Positions 1 through 7,059 of a DNA stretch of 18,808 nt are shown here, piece by piece. Position 1 is the first letter of the stretch. Each line of letters begins with the position of its first letter. Source of the stretch: Baffinella frigidus (Eukaryota > Cryptophyceae > Cryptomonadales > Baffinellaceae); contig MU646571.1 of assembly GCA_026770585.1 (NCBI GenBank), positions 231,312 to 250,119 on the forward strand, read 5' to 3'. The notes under the pieces were generated by a model, which had not been told where the DNA came from, made no database searches, and saw nothing but the letters and a program-made list of their open reading frames with translations. Made by a program: the position numbers and the translations under genes.

Positions 1-301
1 CCCCCCCCCTTCTCCGCTGGCTCCTCTGGAGTAACACGTTTCTCGATCGTGGATGGTTGGGCCGTCAGGAGGGTGAAAGCATTGCTCTCGTGTGGGTGCT
101 TGACCCCCAAATTTGCTATCTTAGTCTCTACATAGCTGGGCCATAGCATAGACCCACCCCTAAGATAGCATGATATCTGCGGGCGCACGCACACGATCGA
201 TACCCAAGAAGGGGAGGGCATCTCTCTCGTGCGGGTGCTTCCCCCCCCCCCCCAACCGTCTGGAGTGGCAGGCGTTTCGAAAGTGGATGGTTGGCGGGTT
301 T
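1..301. repeat. Degenerate direct repeats and small hairpin
   Basis: No gene is recognised. Two 35-bp segments at 26-60 and 260-294 both start CTGGAGT and end GTGGATGGTTGG, with changes between. A second pair, CTCTCGTGNGGGTGCTT, lies near 84-100 and 224-240. A 10-bp inverted repeat (GCTATCTTAG at 115-124, CTAAGATAGC at 160-169) encloses about 35 bp and may be a decayed small inverted-repeat element. C-runs at 1-9 and 241-253 make the assembly less certain here. Confidence 0.5.
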
Positions 302-540
302 GTAGAGCGGGTTTCACATCTGTTGGCCATCCAAAAAGTATAAAACACTGCCAAAAGTGGACGTTGCCGGTACTAACAAGTAAACGTTTGCCATTTTTTT
401 ATTAGGTTCGTGGCCAACTGACGTGGAAACCGTTCAATGTTTTTTAGCCGGGGGTGAGTCGTACGGGGACCTCTCCCGGCTTTGAACCTGAGCTTCCCGC
501 GGTTTTCCAAAGCGATCAACAACCGTGCTGTTCTCTACCC

Positions 541-720
541 TAAACCCTCCACTCCAGCCCCAAAACCCAAACTCCAAACCCAAAACCCCAAACCCCAAAC
601 CCCAAACCCCAAACCCCAAACCCCAAACCCCAAACCCTAAACCCTAAACCGGAACATAAACCCTTACCCCCTAACCTAAACCCTGACCCCCCCAAAAAAA
701 ACTAAAAACTAAAACCTCAA
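541..720. repeat. Interstitial telomere-like array, CCCCAAA and CCCTAAA variants
   Basis: About ten CCCCAAA units are followed by CCCTAAA units, then decayed copies (CCTTACCCCCTAACC). The C-rich strand is the plus strand. It lies inside the TIR element at 302-1129 and is flanked by unrelated DNA, so it is interstitial and not a chromosome end. Confidence 0.85.
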
Positions 721-823
721 CCCCACACGCGCGCAGGCCCCGTGGGAGGCTTCGTGTACCTGGGCACGAACCATACACCCCAAACCCCAAGCCTCTGACC
801 CCCAACCCCCAAACCCAAACCAG

Positions 824-929
824 ACGCCGGCCGCCGCGGGAGGGTTCGTGTACGGGCTGGTGACCTACCGGTTCCCGATCCTCTCAGCCAAGGCTGTCCC
901 TGACCTCCAGGCCTTCCTGAAGCAGTGGG
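824..929 (+). pseudogene. Exon-like fragment flanked by telomere-like introns
   Basis: This GC-rich block of 35 codons plus one base is open on the plus strand and contains GGFVYGLVTYRFPIL and PDLQAFLKQW. It is preceded by AAACCCAAACCAG, an acceptor-like end, and followed by GTACGCCC leading into CCAGAAA repeats, a donor-like start. A shorter related block at about 737-766 repeats GGGAGGNTTCGTGTAC. The protein family is not recognised. With no neighbouring exons visible, it is best read as a captured or relict exon; a real internal exon is possible. Confidence 0.4.
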
Positions 930-937
930 GTACGCCC

Positions 938-979
938 GAAACCAGAAACCAGAAACCAGAAACCAGAAACCAGAAACAG
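938..979. repeat. CCAGAAA heptamer array
   Basis: Five to six units of GAAACCA form a homogeneous short array, a variant of the telomere-like heptamer that differs from the CCCCAAA block 300 bp upstream in the same element. Confidence 0.85.
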
Positions 980-1232
980 CAGCTGTTGGCCACGCGAAGA
1001 TAATCAACTGCCAAAATTTGACGATGCTGGAGTTCATTATTTTCACTGCCAAAAGTTGACGGTGCTGGGTCTAAACTTTTCATTGTGTGGTTGATGTTTG
1101 GTGGCCAACAGATGTGCAACCCGCTCTACCAGAGCGAGGACTAATCCGGGCAGGGTTCCCACCGGCAGAACCTCTAGTGTGTCAACAGTCGTACAGGGTG
1201 CTCTGGGATCCAACGGATGTGAAACCCGCTCT

Positions 1233-1353
1233 CTAGCTCTGCCTGAGTTTTATTCTGGCTCGTCCTAAAGGCTTTCTATTCGCCCTTTTGTACTGAATTT
1301 TCACTCTTAAATACTTTTAAGGACGAGCCAGAAGAAAACGCAGGCAGAGCTAG
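1233..1353. mobile_element. Family 5 MITE, copy 1
   Basis: A 121-bp snap-back element with ends CTAGCTCTGCCTGAGTTTTA and, in reverse, CTAGCTCTGCCTGCGTTTTC. The inverted arms extend about 34 bp to GGCTCGTCCT/AGGACGAGCC. It is bordered by GCTCT on both sides (1228-1232 and 1354-1358), a candidate 5-bp target duplication. The interior is AT-rich with no frame, so it would be mobilised in trans. The left flank is a 302-1129-type TIR end (GATCCAACGGATGTG). Confidence 0.75.
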
Positions 1354-1390
1354 GCTCTAACCGCGGGGGGCGTGTCCGCGGGGGGGCATG

Positions 1391-1569
1391 TCCAGAGCGC
1401 GGGTTTCACATCTGTTGGCCACCAAAGAGAGTGGGAAGAGAATTTTACTGAACGTATGACGTCGGACCATCAACTTAAGACGTCCATCTAACCGCGGGGG
1501 GGTGCGTGTGGCAGTCAAGTGAGCGGTCTCCCCAAATTCGTGAGATCCAACGGATGTGGAACCCGCTCT
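1391..1569. mobile_element. Short TIR element related to 302-1129
   Basis: The left end CCAGAGCGCGGGTTTCACAT continues CTGTTGGCCACCAAA and matches the ends of the 302-1129 element. The right end CCAACGGATGTGGAACCCGC is its inverted, diverged partner. The 180-bp interior has no gene. The family 5 element that follows begins exactly at this end. Confidence 0.45.
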
Positions 1570-1691
1570 CTAGCTCTGTCTGAGTTTTATTATGGCTCGT
1601 CCTAAAGGCTTTCTATTCGCCATTTTGTACTGAATTTTTGCCCATAAACACTTTTTAAGGGTGCGCCAGAAGAAAACTCAGGCAGAGCTAG
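1570..1691. mobile_element. Family 5 MITE, copy 2
   Basis: A 122-bp homologue of the element at 1233, with ends CTAGCTCTGTCTGAGTTTTA and its inverted match. GCTCT flanks it on both sides (1565-1569, 1692-1696). Its left flank is homologous to that of copy 1, so the two may come from one insertion followed by segmental duplication, and the matching GCTCT is not independent evidence of target duplication. Confidence 0.75.
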
Positions 1692-1883
1692 GCTCTAACC
1701 TTTTTTGCGCGCGTGTGGCAGTCAAGTGAGCGCGCCGCATGGCAGCTGCGCGGAGACGCGGAGCACTCAGGTTGCGGGCCTCACGCGCCTCGTTTGGACT
1801 CGGTCCTCACAACCTGTGTGAGCCTCTCAGAGATGCCGTGAGCTCCACGCGCCAGGACCGAGTGAGGCCTCCGGCGCTGGAAG

Positions 1884-2046
1884 CCACACAGCGGACTTCG
1901 TTAGGGATTTTGAATAGCCCATACGCGATAAGACCTAGGACCCTACGGTAGGCAATCCGTAGGGACATAAGGGGGTTTCCTGCGGATAAGGTAACGGAAA
2001 GGTGGCCCGATTTGGGCTGAAAATCCCTTCGTAGCCCGCTGTGTGG
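1884..2046. mobile_element. Family 3 TIR element, copy 1
   Basis: Ends CCACACAGCGGACTTCG and, inverted, CCACACAGCGGGCTACG bound about 163 bp. The interior has GCGATAAGACCTAGGACCC, TACGGTAGG and GGATAAGGTAACGG, all shared with the copy at 13151. The core read in reverse (CCTACCGTAGGGTCCTAGG) also occurs in families 1 and 2. No coding frame is present. The exact terminus and target duplication are unclear because CC/GG flanks both ends. Confidence 0.65.
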
Positions 2047-2217
2047 TTACGAGGGTTTCTCGAATGGACGATGAGTGTATGGGTATCCAATAAATTTCGC
2101 GAATGCAAGAAGACGAATCCCCCTAAGACAAGGAGGCACCCACCTCATCCTGCAGTTAGGTTTCTCTCACTAGACCATGACCAGCTCACAGCGCCTCCTG
2201 GATCCGTCACCAAGACC

Positions 2218-2450
2218 TACAAGGGTACCTCGCTTACACTTACGGGATATCCCGTAAGTGACCAGTAGGCGCATACGCCCTACCGTAGGGCCCTAGGACC
2301 TGCCTAGAGCTTCCACGTGCGATTATTCGCCCGTTGGTCACTTAAGGGATAAGGAGCCGCGATCCCCCCTAGGACCACCGTAGGGCCATAGACAGGCCTA
2401 CTGTAGGGTCCTAGCGGGGTGCGCCTCCTTACTAGCGAGGTACCCCTGTA
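2218..2450. mobile_element. Family 1 MITE interrupted by a family 2 MITE
   Basis: The left end TACAAGGGTACCTCGCTTA and right end CTAGCGAGGTACCCCTGTA are family 1 termini. They lie 233 bp apart instead of about 121 because a family 2 element (2248-2351) sits inside. The right part keeps the usual family 1 interior (CCCCTAGGACCACCGTAGGG and CCTACTGTAGGGTCCTAG). This nesting makes family 2 younger than this family 1 copy. Confidence 0.75.
2248..2351. mobile_element. Family 2 MITE, copy A, nested
   Basis: A 104-bp element with ends TATCCCGTAAGTGACC and GGTCACTTAAGGGATA, TA at both borders. The interior has CATACGCCCTACCGTAGGG and CCTAGGACCTGCCTAG. The sequence just before it completes a perfect palindrome across the left border (2237-2260, arms CACTTACGGGAT), as if a second terminus abutted the first. 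Confidence 0.7.
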
Positions 2451-2632
2451 CACAGGTTCGCGAATGCAAGATGGTTTGGGGGGTATCCAATAAATATCGT
2501 GAATGCAAGAACGCGCACACTCCTGGGACAAGGAGACGCACCCCCCCGTTGCTAGGAATGTAGCAAAGGAATGAAGCAACAGGGGCTTGCGTGGCTCGTG
2601 ACATGGCGGCCGTGGTCGTATTCATGAAGGTC

Positions 2633-2758
2633 TACAGGCGTCATGGGTACCTCGCTCATAAGAGAGCACCTACACCTATGTCGGCCTACATGTAGGCCTA
2701 GGGCCCCATTGTGGTCCTAGGGGGGAGGCGTTTTCTTATGAGCGAGGTACTCCTGTAC
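2633..2758. mobile_element. Family 1 MITE
   Basis: The left end TACAGG carries a small insertion before GGTACCTCGCTCATAAGA. The right end is TCTTATGAGCGAGGTACTCC then TGTA. The centre has a short palindrome (GGCCTACATGTAGGCC) in place of the usual GGCATAGGCC core. Confidence 0.75.
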
Positions 2759-2824
2759 TCGCGAATAAGGACACTGACCGCCCAATGGTGGGAAAGGATG
2801 AGTCGTGGCCCGACAACAGGATAA

Positions 2825-3000
2825 GGTCCTTGAGGTTTTTTTAACTCCCACCATAGGCGGACCCTGGAACTTCTCCTGCAGAAAAGTCACTGAGGTCCTT
2901 TAGGTCCGTTAACAGTGTAGGTTCTTTTGCCTCCCACCATAGGCGGACACTGGAACTTATCCTGCAGAAAGACCCTGCTTCCTCTCGGATGGCATCAGGC
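2825..3000 (-). repeat. CCCACCATAGGCGG repeat, two copies
   Basis: Two copies, 2825-2885 and 2902-3000, share CTCCCACCATAGGCGGAC, CTGGAACTT and TCCTGCAGAAA. The second continues into CTGCTTCCTCTCGG and CATCAGGC, matched at 4001-4080. On the reverse strand each copy ends in 9-bp repeats of GGACCTAAA type, a tail like those of some non-LTR retroposons. Short frames on the reverse strand resemble each other (EAGNFCRI) but are too short to call a protein. Confidence 0.6.
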
Positions 3001-3022
3001 GGATTTTGTCCCGATGGTGTCA

Positions 3023-3143
3023 TACAGGAGTACCTCGCTCATAAGAAACGAACCCCCCCTGGGACTCTGCTGTAGGCCTATAGCTAGGGCTCTACGGTAG
3101 TCCTAGGGGGGGGGCAGTTTCTTATGAACGAGGTACCCCTGTA
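3023..3143. mobile_element. Family 1 MITE
   Basis: A 121-bp copy. Left TACAGGAGTACCTCGCTCAT, right ATGAACGAGGTACCCCTGTA. The interior is partly scrambled (CTATAGCTAGGGCTC). Confidence 0.8.
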
Positions 3144-3257
3144 GCGTTGCGTGGGAACCATCCTCGAGAGACAGGCTGAGAGACGAGAGTGGGGGTTGGG
3201 CGTTTCAGGCGAAGTGCTGAAGCGGGAAGGTGAACGGGGGGAGAGAATCGGCGAAAA

Positions 3258-3321
3258 TATAGGGCTAGCTCGCTCATAACAAACTGCCCCCCCCACTACG
3301 ACCAGCGTAGGGCCCTGTGCA
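3258..3321. mobile_element. Truncated family 1 MITE, left half only
   Basis: The degenerate left terminus TATAGGGCTAGCTCGCTCAT is followed by AACAAACTGCCCCCCCC and the core GCGTAGGGCCCTGTGCA, then stops where the next full copy begins. The right arm is missing, so it is probably a deletion remnant. Confidence 0.6.
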
Positions 3322-3448
3322 TACAGGAGTACCTCGCCCATCAGAAAGCGCCACCCCCCAAGAACCACGGTACATGCAGGGCCCTAGGCATAGCCATACT
3401 GTAGGGTCCTAGGAGGAGGCGTGTTCTTATGAGCAAGGTACTCTTGTA
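3322..3448. mobile_element. Family 1 MITE, first of a tandem trio
   Basis: Left TACAGGAGTACCTCGCCCAT, right ATGAGCAAGGTACTCTTGTA. The left arm has CCCATCAG where the consensus has CTCATAAG, so the arms no longer pair perfectly: an older copy. Confidence 0.8.
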
Positions 3449-3682
3449 CCCAGCGGCGATGGTATTGCCCCCGGGGGCAGGAGCCGATCCGATACCGGAC
3501 CTGTACAGGGGTACCTCGCTCATAAGAAAGCGCCCGCCCCCCAAGGACCACCATTGGGCCCTAGACATAGGCCTAGTACAGGGTGCTAGGGGGGGGGGCA
3601 GTTTTTTCTGAGCGAGGTACCCATGTACCCAGCGGCGATGGTATTGCCCCCGGGGGCAGGAGCCGATCCGATACCGGACCCG
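3449..3682. repeat. Tandem duplication of 55-bp spacer plus MITE
   Basis: The spacers 3449-3503 and 3628-3682 are almost identical. Both run CCAGCGGCGATGGTATTG, a GC palindrome (TGCCCCCGGGGGCA), then GAGCCGATCCGATACCGGAC. They separate three family 1 elements. The MITEs differ from each other more than the spacers do. Confidence 0.75.
3504..3627. mobile_element. Family 1 MITE, second of the trio
   Basis: Left TACAGGGGTACCTCGCTCAT, right CTGAGCGAGGTACCCATGTA. The interior has the consensus order with point changes (CCATTGGGCCCTAGACATAG). Confidence 0.8.
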
Positions 3683-3805
3683 TACAGGGGGTACCTGGCT
3701 CATAAGAAAGCGCACCCTCACATAGGACCACCATCGGGCCCTAGGCAAAGGCACACCGTTGGGTCCTAGGGGGGGTTCGTTTCCTATGAGCGAGGTACCC
3801 CTGTA
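3683..3805. mobile_element. Family 1 MITE, third of the trio
   Basis: Left TACAGGGGGTACCTGGCTCA, right ATGAGCGAGGTACCCCTGTA. It is followed by a perfect palindrome, GCCTGCATCGATGCAGGC (3822-3839). Confidence 0.8.
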
Positions 3806-3853
3806 TGCCGAAATGTTATCGCCTGCATCGATGCAGGCGAGCGTGGTTTCCCG

Positions 3854-3974
3854 TACAGGGGTACCTCGCTCATAAGAAACCAACTCCCCCTAGGACCCTA
3901 CAGTAGGACTATGCCCAGGGCTCTATGGTTTTCCTAGGGGGGTGGGCGTTTCTTATGAGCGAGGTACTACTGTA
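3854..3974. mobile_element. Family 1 MITE
   Basis: 121 bp, left TACAGGGGTACCTCGCTCAT, right ATGAGCGAGGTACTACTGTA. The left flank (ATGCAGGCGAGCGTGGTT then CCCGTAC) recurs at 4593-4618 without a MITE, where CCCGTACCACG shows the unoccupied context. Confidence 0.8.
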
Positions 3975-4000
3975 TCATGAGGGTGATCATGTCGTTCGTT

Positions 4001-4080
4001 AGGTCCTTTTAACTCCCACCATAGGCGGCACTGGACCTTATCCTGCAGAAAGGCCCAGCTTCTTTTCGGGTTACATCAGG
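4001..4080 (-). repeat. CCCACCATAGGCGG repeat copy
   Basis: Shares AGGTCCTTTTAACTCCCACC, ATAGGCGG, TCCTGCAGAAAGGCCC and ACATCAGGC with the copies at 2902 and 5950. Confidence 0.65.
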
Positions 4081-4712
4081 CCCCCCGGTGCAAAGGATCG
4101 CAGCACAAACCGGCTGTTCGAGCCCTTTGACGACGCGGTCTCGGTTCCTCTTCGTCCGGTTCCTCTTCGCCGCTCGACACACAAGCGAGAGAGAACTTAC
4201 CTTCATTAGTCAACCATTGAGGCTCATCACCTGTCCGACCGAGGCTCACACGCTCACGCCACGAGCCCTGAGAGGTTGCTCAAATCAAGGCCTGGATCTT
4301 TTTCATTTCCTTGGGTGAATTCGCTTTTCTGTAAAACACTTTAGGGATTCAAGTCCCGTCCTCAGTAGAAAAGTCAGGGCAAAAGTCCCTGTGCGAAAAA
4401 GGGTTGTCACAATTCGAGCCACCTCCTAGGATCCTACTGGCGGGGCGCGAGGAAAAGTTATTAGTCTACTGAGTTGTTGACTTTTTTCAAAGATTGAGTA
4501 AATCAAAGTATTTTTTCGCGGATCGAGTCTCTCAAATCCTTCCAAACTCTGCCACAGCAAGGTGGGGGTGCGTATGGTGGGCTTGTTGGTAGCAATGCAG
4601 GCGAGCGTGGTTGCCCGTACCACGCCCGAGGACCCTGGCCTGTAGCTTCCAGCGCTGGTCCTGGACAGGGACGGAAGGATACAGGTTATGAGCCTGCTGA
4701 CTTACAACTTTG
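4081..4712. other. No gene recognised
   Basis: Unique-looking sequence of moderate GC with only short open frames lacking family resemblance. GGGATTCAAGTCCC near 4342 superficially resembles a tRNA T-arm, but no acceptor or anticodon arm can be folded around it. The end of the stretch repeats the left flank of the MITE at 3854. Confidence 0.5.
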
Positions 4713-4865
4713 GAAACTTCTTTAGGTCCTTTAGGTTTTAATTTCGCCCAACAGAGCCCAACGATACGCCCTTCCGTAGAAAGGATCTGCAGGAAAAGCA
4801 TTTTGTTTTGCCTTCGGATCGCGTTTAGCTCTCCATTGCAGAGGCTCGTGAAGAGGTGATAAAGG
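4713..4865 (-). repeat. D repeat, copy 1, with 9-bp tail
   Basis: Pairs with 5087-5240 and, inverted, with about 6360-6456. Shared blocks are ACGCCCTTCCGTAGAAAGGA, CTGCAG, GGATCGCGTTT and CAGAGGCTCGTGAAGAGG. On the reverse strand it ends TTAAAACCTAAAGGACCTAA, a tandem 9-mer tail. This copy lacks a MITE at the spot where the inverted copy has one, and so supplies the empty site for family 1. Confidence 0.7.
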
Positions 4866-5086
4866 GTGAGTTCTCAAGTGGGGCGTTTGAGTTATCCCCA
4901 TGAGGGACGCGCTCGCACACACACCAGAACCCTTTCAATATTGGTATCCCATTTATGGAGCGCATAAGAGCTCCAACCATGGATACCCCAGATGTCAAGA
5001 GGAAGCAGGAGTTCAGAAAGTGAGAGGATTATGTGGGGGTGTGAGGTGAGATCAGCCAGGGAGAAAAAGGCCAAAAGGTCCCCATC

Positions 5087-5240
5087 CTTTAGGTCCTTCA
5101 GGTTTTAAATGCTCCCAACATATGCCAACGACACGCCCTTCCGTAGAAAGGACTGCAGAGAAAGCATTTTTGCTTTCGGATCGCGTTTCGCTCTCCAGTG
5201 CAGAGGCTCGTGAAGAGGGGATACAGGGTGGCTCTCTTGG
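5087..5240 (-). repeat. D repeat, copy 2
   Basis: Nearly collinear with copy 1 over about 150 bp, with point changes and small gaps (GAAAGGACTGCAGAGAAAGC versus GAAAGGATCTGCAGGAAAAG). The 9-mer tail is CCTGAAGGACCTAAAGGA in reverse. Short reverse frames share SPLHEPL and WRAKRDPKAK, so the ancestor may have been coding; the family is not recognised. Confidence 0.65.
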
Positions 5241-5275
5241 GGTGTATTAAAAAACTCCGCGAAAAACAGGTTATT

Positions 5276-5311
5276 GAGCCTACTGCAACAACAGGTAGGC
5301 TCATAACCTGT
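5276..5311. repeat. Small inverted repeat
   Basis: ACAGGTTATTGAGCCTACTG pairs with CAGGTAGGCTCATAACCTGT around a short loop, with one or two mismatches. A single related arm (ACAGGTTATGAGCCTGCTGA) lies at 4681, so this may be a mobile hairpin fragment. Confidence 0.55.
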
Positions 5312-5399
5312 ATCTTGGTTCGCGGATCTCACAAACCTTGACAAATTTACCGCCAAATCTGTTTCTCGATCATATCCCCACCGAGACCCAGGTCTGACA

Positions 5400-5947
5400 C
5401 GGTACGATTGAGGAGCAACCCGTCATGACCTACACTCCCAGCGGCGCCGAAGCTTCTTGGAGTCCCGACGACGAACGTTGGAGTACCCGACCCCCCCAGA
5501 CGGTCCACCACCCAGACCCCTGGATCTGGGTGGAGGAAGAGGGCGTGGGGGGTTGGATGTGAGCACCGCTGCCGCACATCAACAACAAGATTTCCTCCAG
5601 GAGATCGATCATGCGCCGTCGTCCGGCGCGATATTTGTCTCGCGATGCAGGGAGAGGAAGGGGCTCTCCCCTCCCTCTTCACGATTCACGACGGTGCATC
5701 ACTCTTCCCGTCGCTGCCGCCGCGCCAAGAGTGCTCCGTCCCGCGCCCCAAGATCCGTCCCACCCTACGAGCGGATGAGCGCGCTGGGCGCACACCCGCT
5801 GCTCTACGGCGAATCCTCTTTAATAAACTCAGAATCTGAATCTGAACCAGCCCCCTCACGCCTTCCAGCGGGACGGGGGCAGCAACCCGCGTCTCCTCCT
5901 CCAGCGTCGCGTTTCACCCTTCCGCTAGGGAACGAGCGTGATCCTAG
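5400..5947 (+). other. GC-rich block with AATAAA and a short tandem tail
   Basis: Both strands have moderately long open frames (plus 5457-5966, minus 5347-5682), but none resembles a known protein and composition alone can explain them. On the plus strand a frame from 5645 ends in RRILFNKLRI and its stop overlaps AATAAACTCAGAATCTGAAT, an AATAAA followed by GAATCT repeats. That ending resembles the 3' end of a non-LTR retroposon or a polyadenylated transcript. Called as unresolved. Confidence 0.35.
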
Positions 5948-5949
5948 AT

Positions 5950-6012
5950 TCTTTAGGTTCTTTTAGCTCCCACCATAGGCGGCCACTGGAACTGGTTCTG
6001 CAGAAAGGCCAT
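5950..6012 (-). repeat. CCCACCATAGGCGG repeat copy
   Basis: TTTAGGTTCTTTTAGCTCCC, ACCATAGGCGG and TTCTGCAGAAAGGCC match the family at 2825, 2902 and 4001. A further partial copy is at 6613-6652 (CCCATCATAGGTGG). Confidence 0.6.
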
Positions 6013-6185
6013 GCTGGTCAGCCGACTACCTGCGAGATCCAACTGGATCTCGGCGGTCAGGAGACCCTCCAACAAGAGGTTCTTCTTTGTGCAAAGAAGA
6101 GCGCGCTCTCACGGCCAGAAGAAGCCTCGAACCGCCCACGACCAGGGTGGTGTTAGATTTGTAGGAATAGGCTACCGTAGGACCC

Positions 6186-6307
6186 TACAGGGGTACCTCG
6201 CTCATAAGAAACGCCCACCCCCATAGGACCACCATAGGGCCCTAGGCATAGGCCTACTGTAGGGTCCTACGGGGGGGGCGCTTTCTTATGAGCGAGGTAC
6301 CCCTGTA
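6186..6307. mobile_element. Family 1 MITE, near-consensus
   Basis: 122 bp. Left TACAGGGGTACCTCGCTCAT then AAGAAACGCCCACCCCC; the right arm is its inverted match ending ATGAGCGAGGTACCCCTGTA. The interior has CATAGGGCCCTAGGCATAGG then CCTACTGTAGGGTCCTACGG. No coding capacity. TA at each border is the probable target duplication, as in Tc1/mariner-type elements. Confidence 0.9.
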
Positions 6308-6359
6308 GGCGGTGCGCGTGCTCTTCCTCGCGAGTAACCCTCCACTGTTCAACGATGTG

Positions 6360-6456
6360 TTCGACCTTCCCGCGTTCGAAGGCAGATGCTTTTTCTGCAG
6401 ATCCTTTTTAAGGAAGGGCGAGGTGTTCGCTTATGATGTTGGGAGTATTTAAAACC
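6360..6456 (+). repeat. D repeat, inverted copy 3, interrupted by a MITE
   Basis: Read in reverse it runs from the 9-mer tail through TTTTAAATACTCCCAAC, CGCCCTTCC, GGATCTGCAGAAAAAGCAT and CCTTCGAACGCG, aligning with the copies at 4713 and 5087. The family 1 element at 6457-6577 sits inside the tail repeat, and the tail continues after it (AAGGACCTCAAGGACG). Confidence 0.65.
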
Positions 6457-6577
6457 TACAGGGGTACCTCGCTCATAAGAAACGCCCACCCCCCTAGGAC
6501 CGCCGTAGGGCCCTAGGCATAGTCCTACTGTAGGGTCCTAGGGGGAGGCGGTTTCTTATGAGCGAGGTACCCCTGTA
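6457..6577. mobile_element. Family 1 MITE with demonstrable TA duplication
   Basis: 121 bp, left TACAGGGGTACCTCGCTCAT, right ATGAGCGAGGTACCCCTGTA, including the TA on each side. Flanks are AAAACC and AAGGACCT. The same repeat without a MITE (reverse of 4724-4739) reads AAAACCTAAAGGACCT. One TA in the empty site is therefore two in the filled site. Confidence 0.92.
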
Positions 6578-6680
6578 AAGGACCTCAAGGACGTGGCCGT
6601 GCCTCGGGCTCACCTTAGGTCCTTGAGGTTCTTCGAACTCCCATCATAGGTGGACCTAGCTCTGTCTCCGCGAGGCGTGA

Positions 6681-6783
6681 TATCCCTTAAGTGCCCAGTA
6701 GGCTCATACGCCCTACGGTAGGGCCCTAGGACCTGCCTAGGACCTCTTGGCCCTCAAATTTGGCGGCATGGGCACTTAAGCAG
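6681..6783. mobile_element. Family 2 MITE, copy B
   Basis: About 103 bp. Left TATCCCTTAAGTGCCCAGTA, right CATGGGCACTTAAGCAG; the last bases of the right end have decayed from GGGATA. Core GCCCTACGGTAGGGCCCTAG and GACCTGCCTAGGACCTC. Confidence 0.7.
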
Positions 6784-6877
6784 TCTTACCTCCAATACAG
6801 AACCCGCACCCCCCTGGGTATTCCCCACACCGTAAATGTACAGTGGTCATCAAGGGGGGAGTGGTTTCGTGTGCGTG
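6784..6877. other. Unassigned spacer
   Basis: Short stretch between two MITEs with no recognisable gene or repeat. Confidence 0.4.
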
Positions 6878-6998
6878 TACAGGGGTACCTCGATTACAAG
6901 AAAACGTCACCCCCCTAGGACGACCATAGGGCCCTAGGCATAGGCCTACTGTAGGGTCCTAGGGGGAGGCGTTTTCTTGTAATCGAGGTACCCCTGTA
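6878..6998. mobile_element. Family 1 MITE, arm-matched variant
   Basis: 121 bp. Where the consensus has CTCGCTCATAAGAAAC, both arms here read CTCGATTACAAGAAAAC, so three substitutions and an extra A are present symmetrically. The outer CAGGGGTACC and the interior CATAGGGCCCTAGGCATAGG are unchanged. The right flank TATTCAAGATATCC is repeated after the element at 7186. Confidence 0.9.
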
Positions 6999-7059
6999 TT
7001 CAAGATATCCATGTAGGCCCACCTCGGGACATGTACAGTGTATGCCCGCCTCGGGACAT

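Larger units (their letters stand above)
302..1129. mobile_element. TIR-bounded element carrying telomere-like DNA and an exon fragment
   Basis: The ends are inverted repeats of about 33 bp. The left begins GTAGAGCGGGTTTCACATCT and continues GTTGGCCATCCAAA. The right end, read in reverse, is nearly the same, with G for T in GGGTTNCACATC and CCACCAAA at its inner edge. Just inside, ACTGCCAAAAGTNGACG occurs once on the left and twice (one degenerate) on the right. The interior holds CCCCAAA/CCCTAAA repeats, an exon-like fragment and a CCAGAAA array. No transposase frame is visible, so it is a non-autonomous DNA element or a TIR pair brought together by chance. Related ends recur at 1204-1232, 1391-1425 and 1549-1569. 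No clear target duplication was found. Confidence 0.5.

Noticed and set aside
541-720. True chromosome end
   Set aside because: Arrays are internal, in both orientations, of different units, and flanked by other sequence on both sides.
1739-1951. Plus-strand frame of 70 codons from an ATG at 1739
   Set aside because: Its second half is family 3 element sequence and no motif is recognisable.
3341-3883. Minus-strand frame of 180 codons with repeated YRGTSLI-like peptides
   Set aside because: The peptide is the translation of family 1 MITE ends; the frame spans several separate elements.
3322-3974. Regular palindromic repeats with spacers resembling a CRISPR array
   Set aside because: Units are about 121 bp with TA borders, spacers are identical duplicates, no cas genes, and the context is eukaryotic.
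4320-4420. tRNA-like GGGATTCAAGTCCC
   Set aside because: No acceptor stem, D-arm or anticodon arm can be placed at the right distances.
5457-5966. Plus-strand frame of 169 codons as a protein gene
   Set aside because: No recognised motif, starts without support, GC-rich composition explains its length, and it runs into the CCCACCATAGGCGG repeat.
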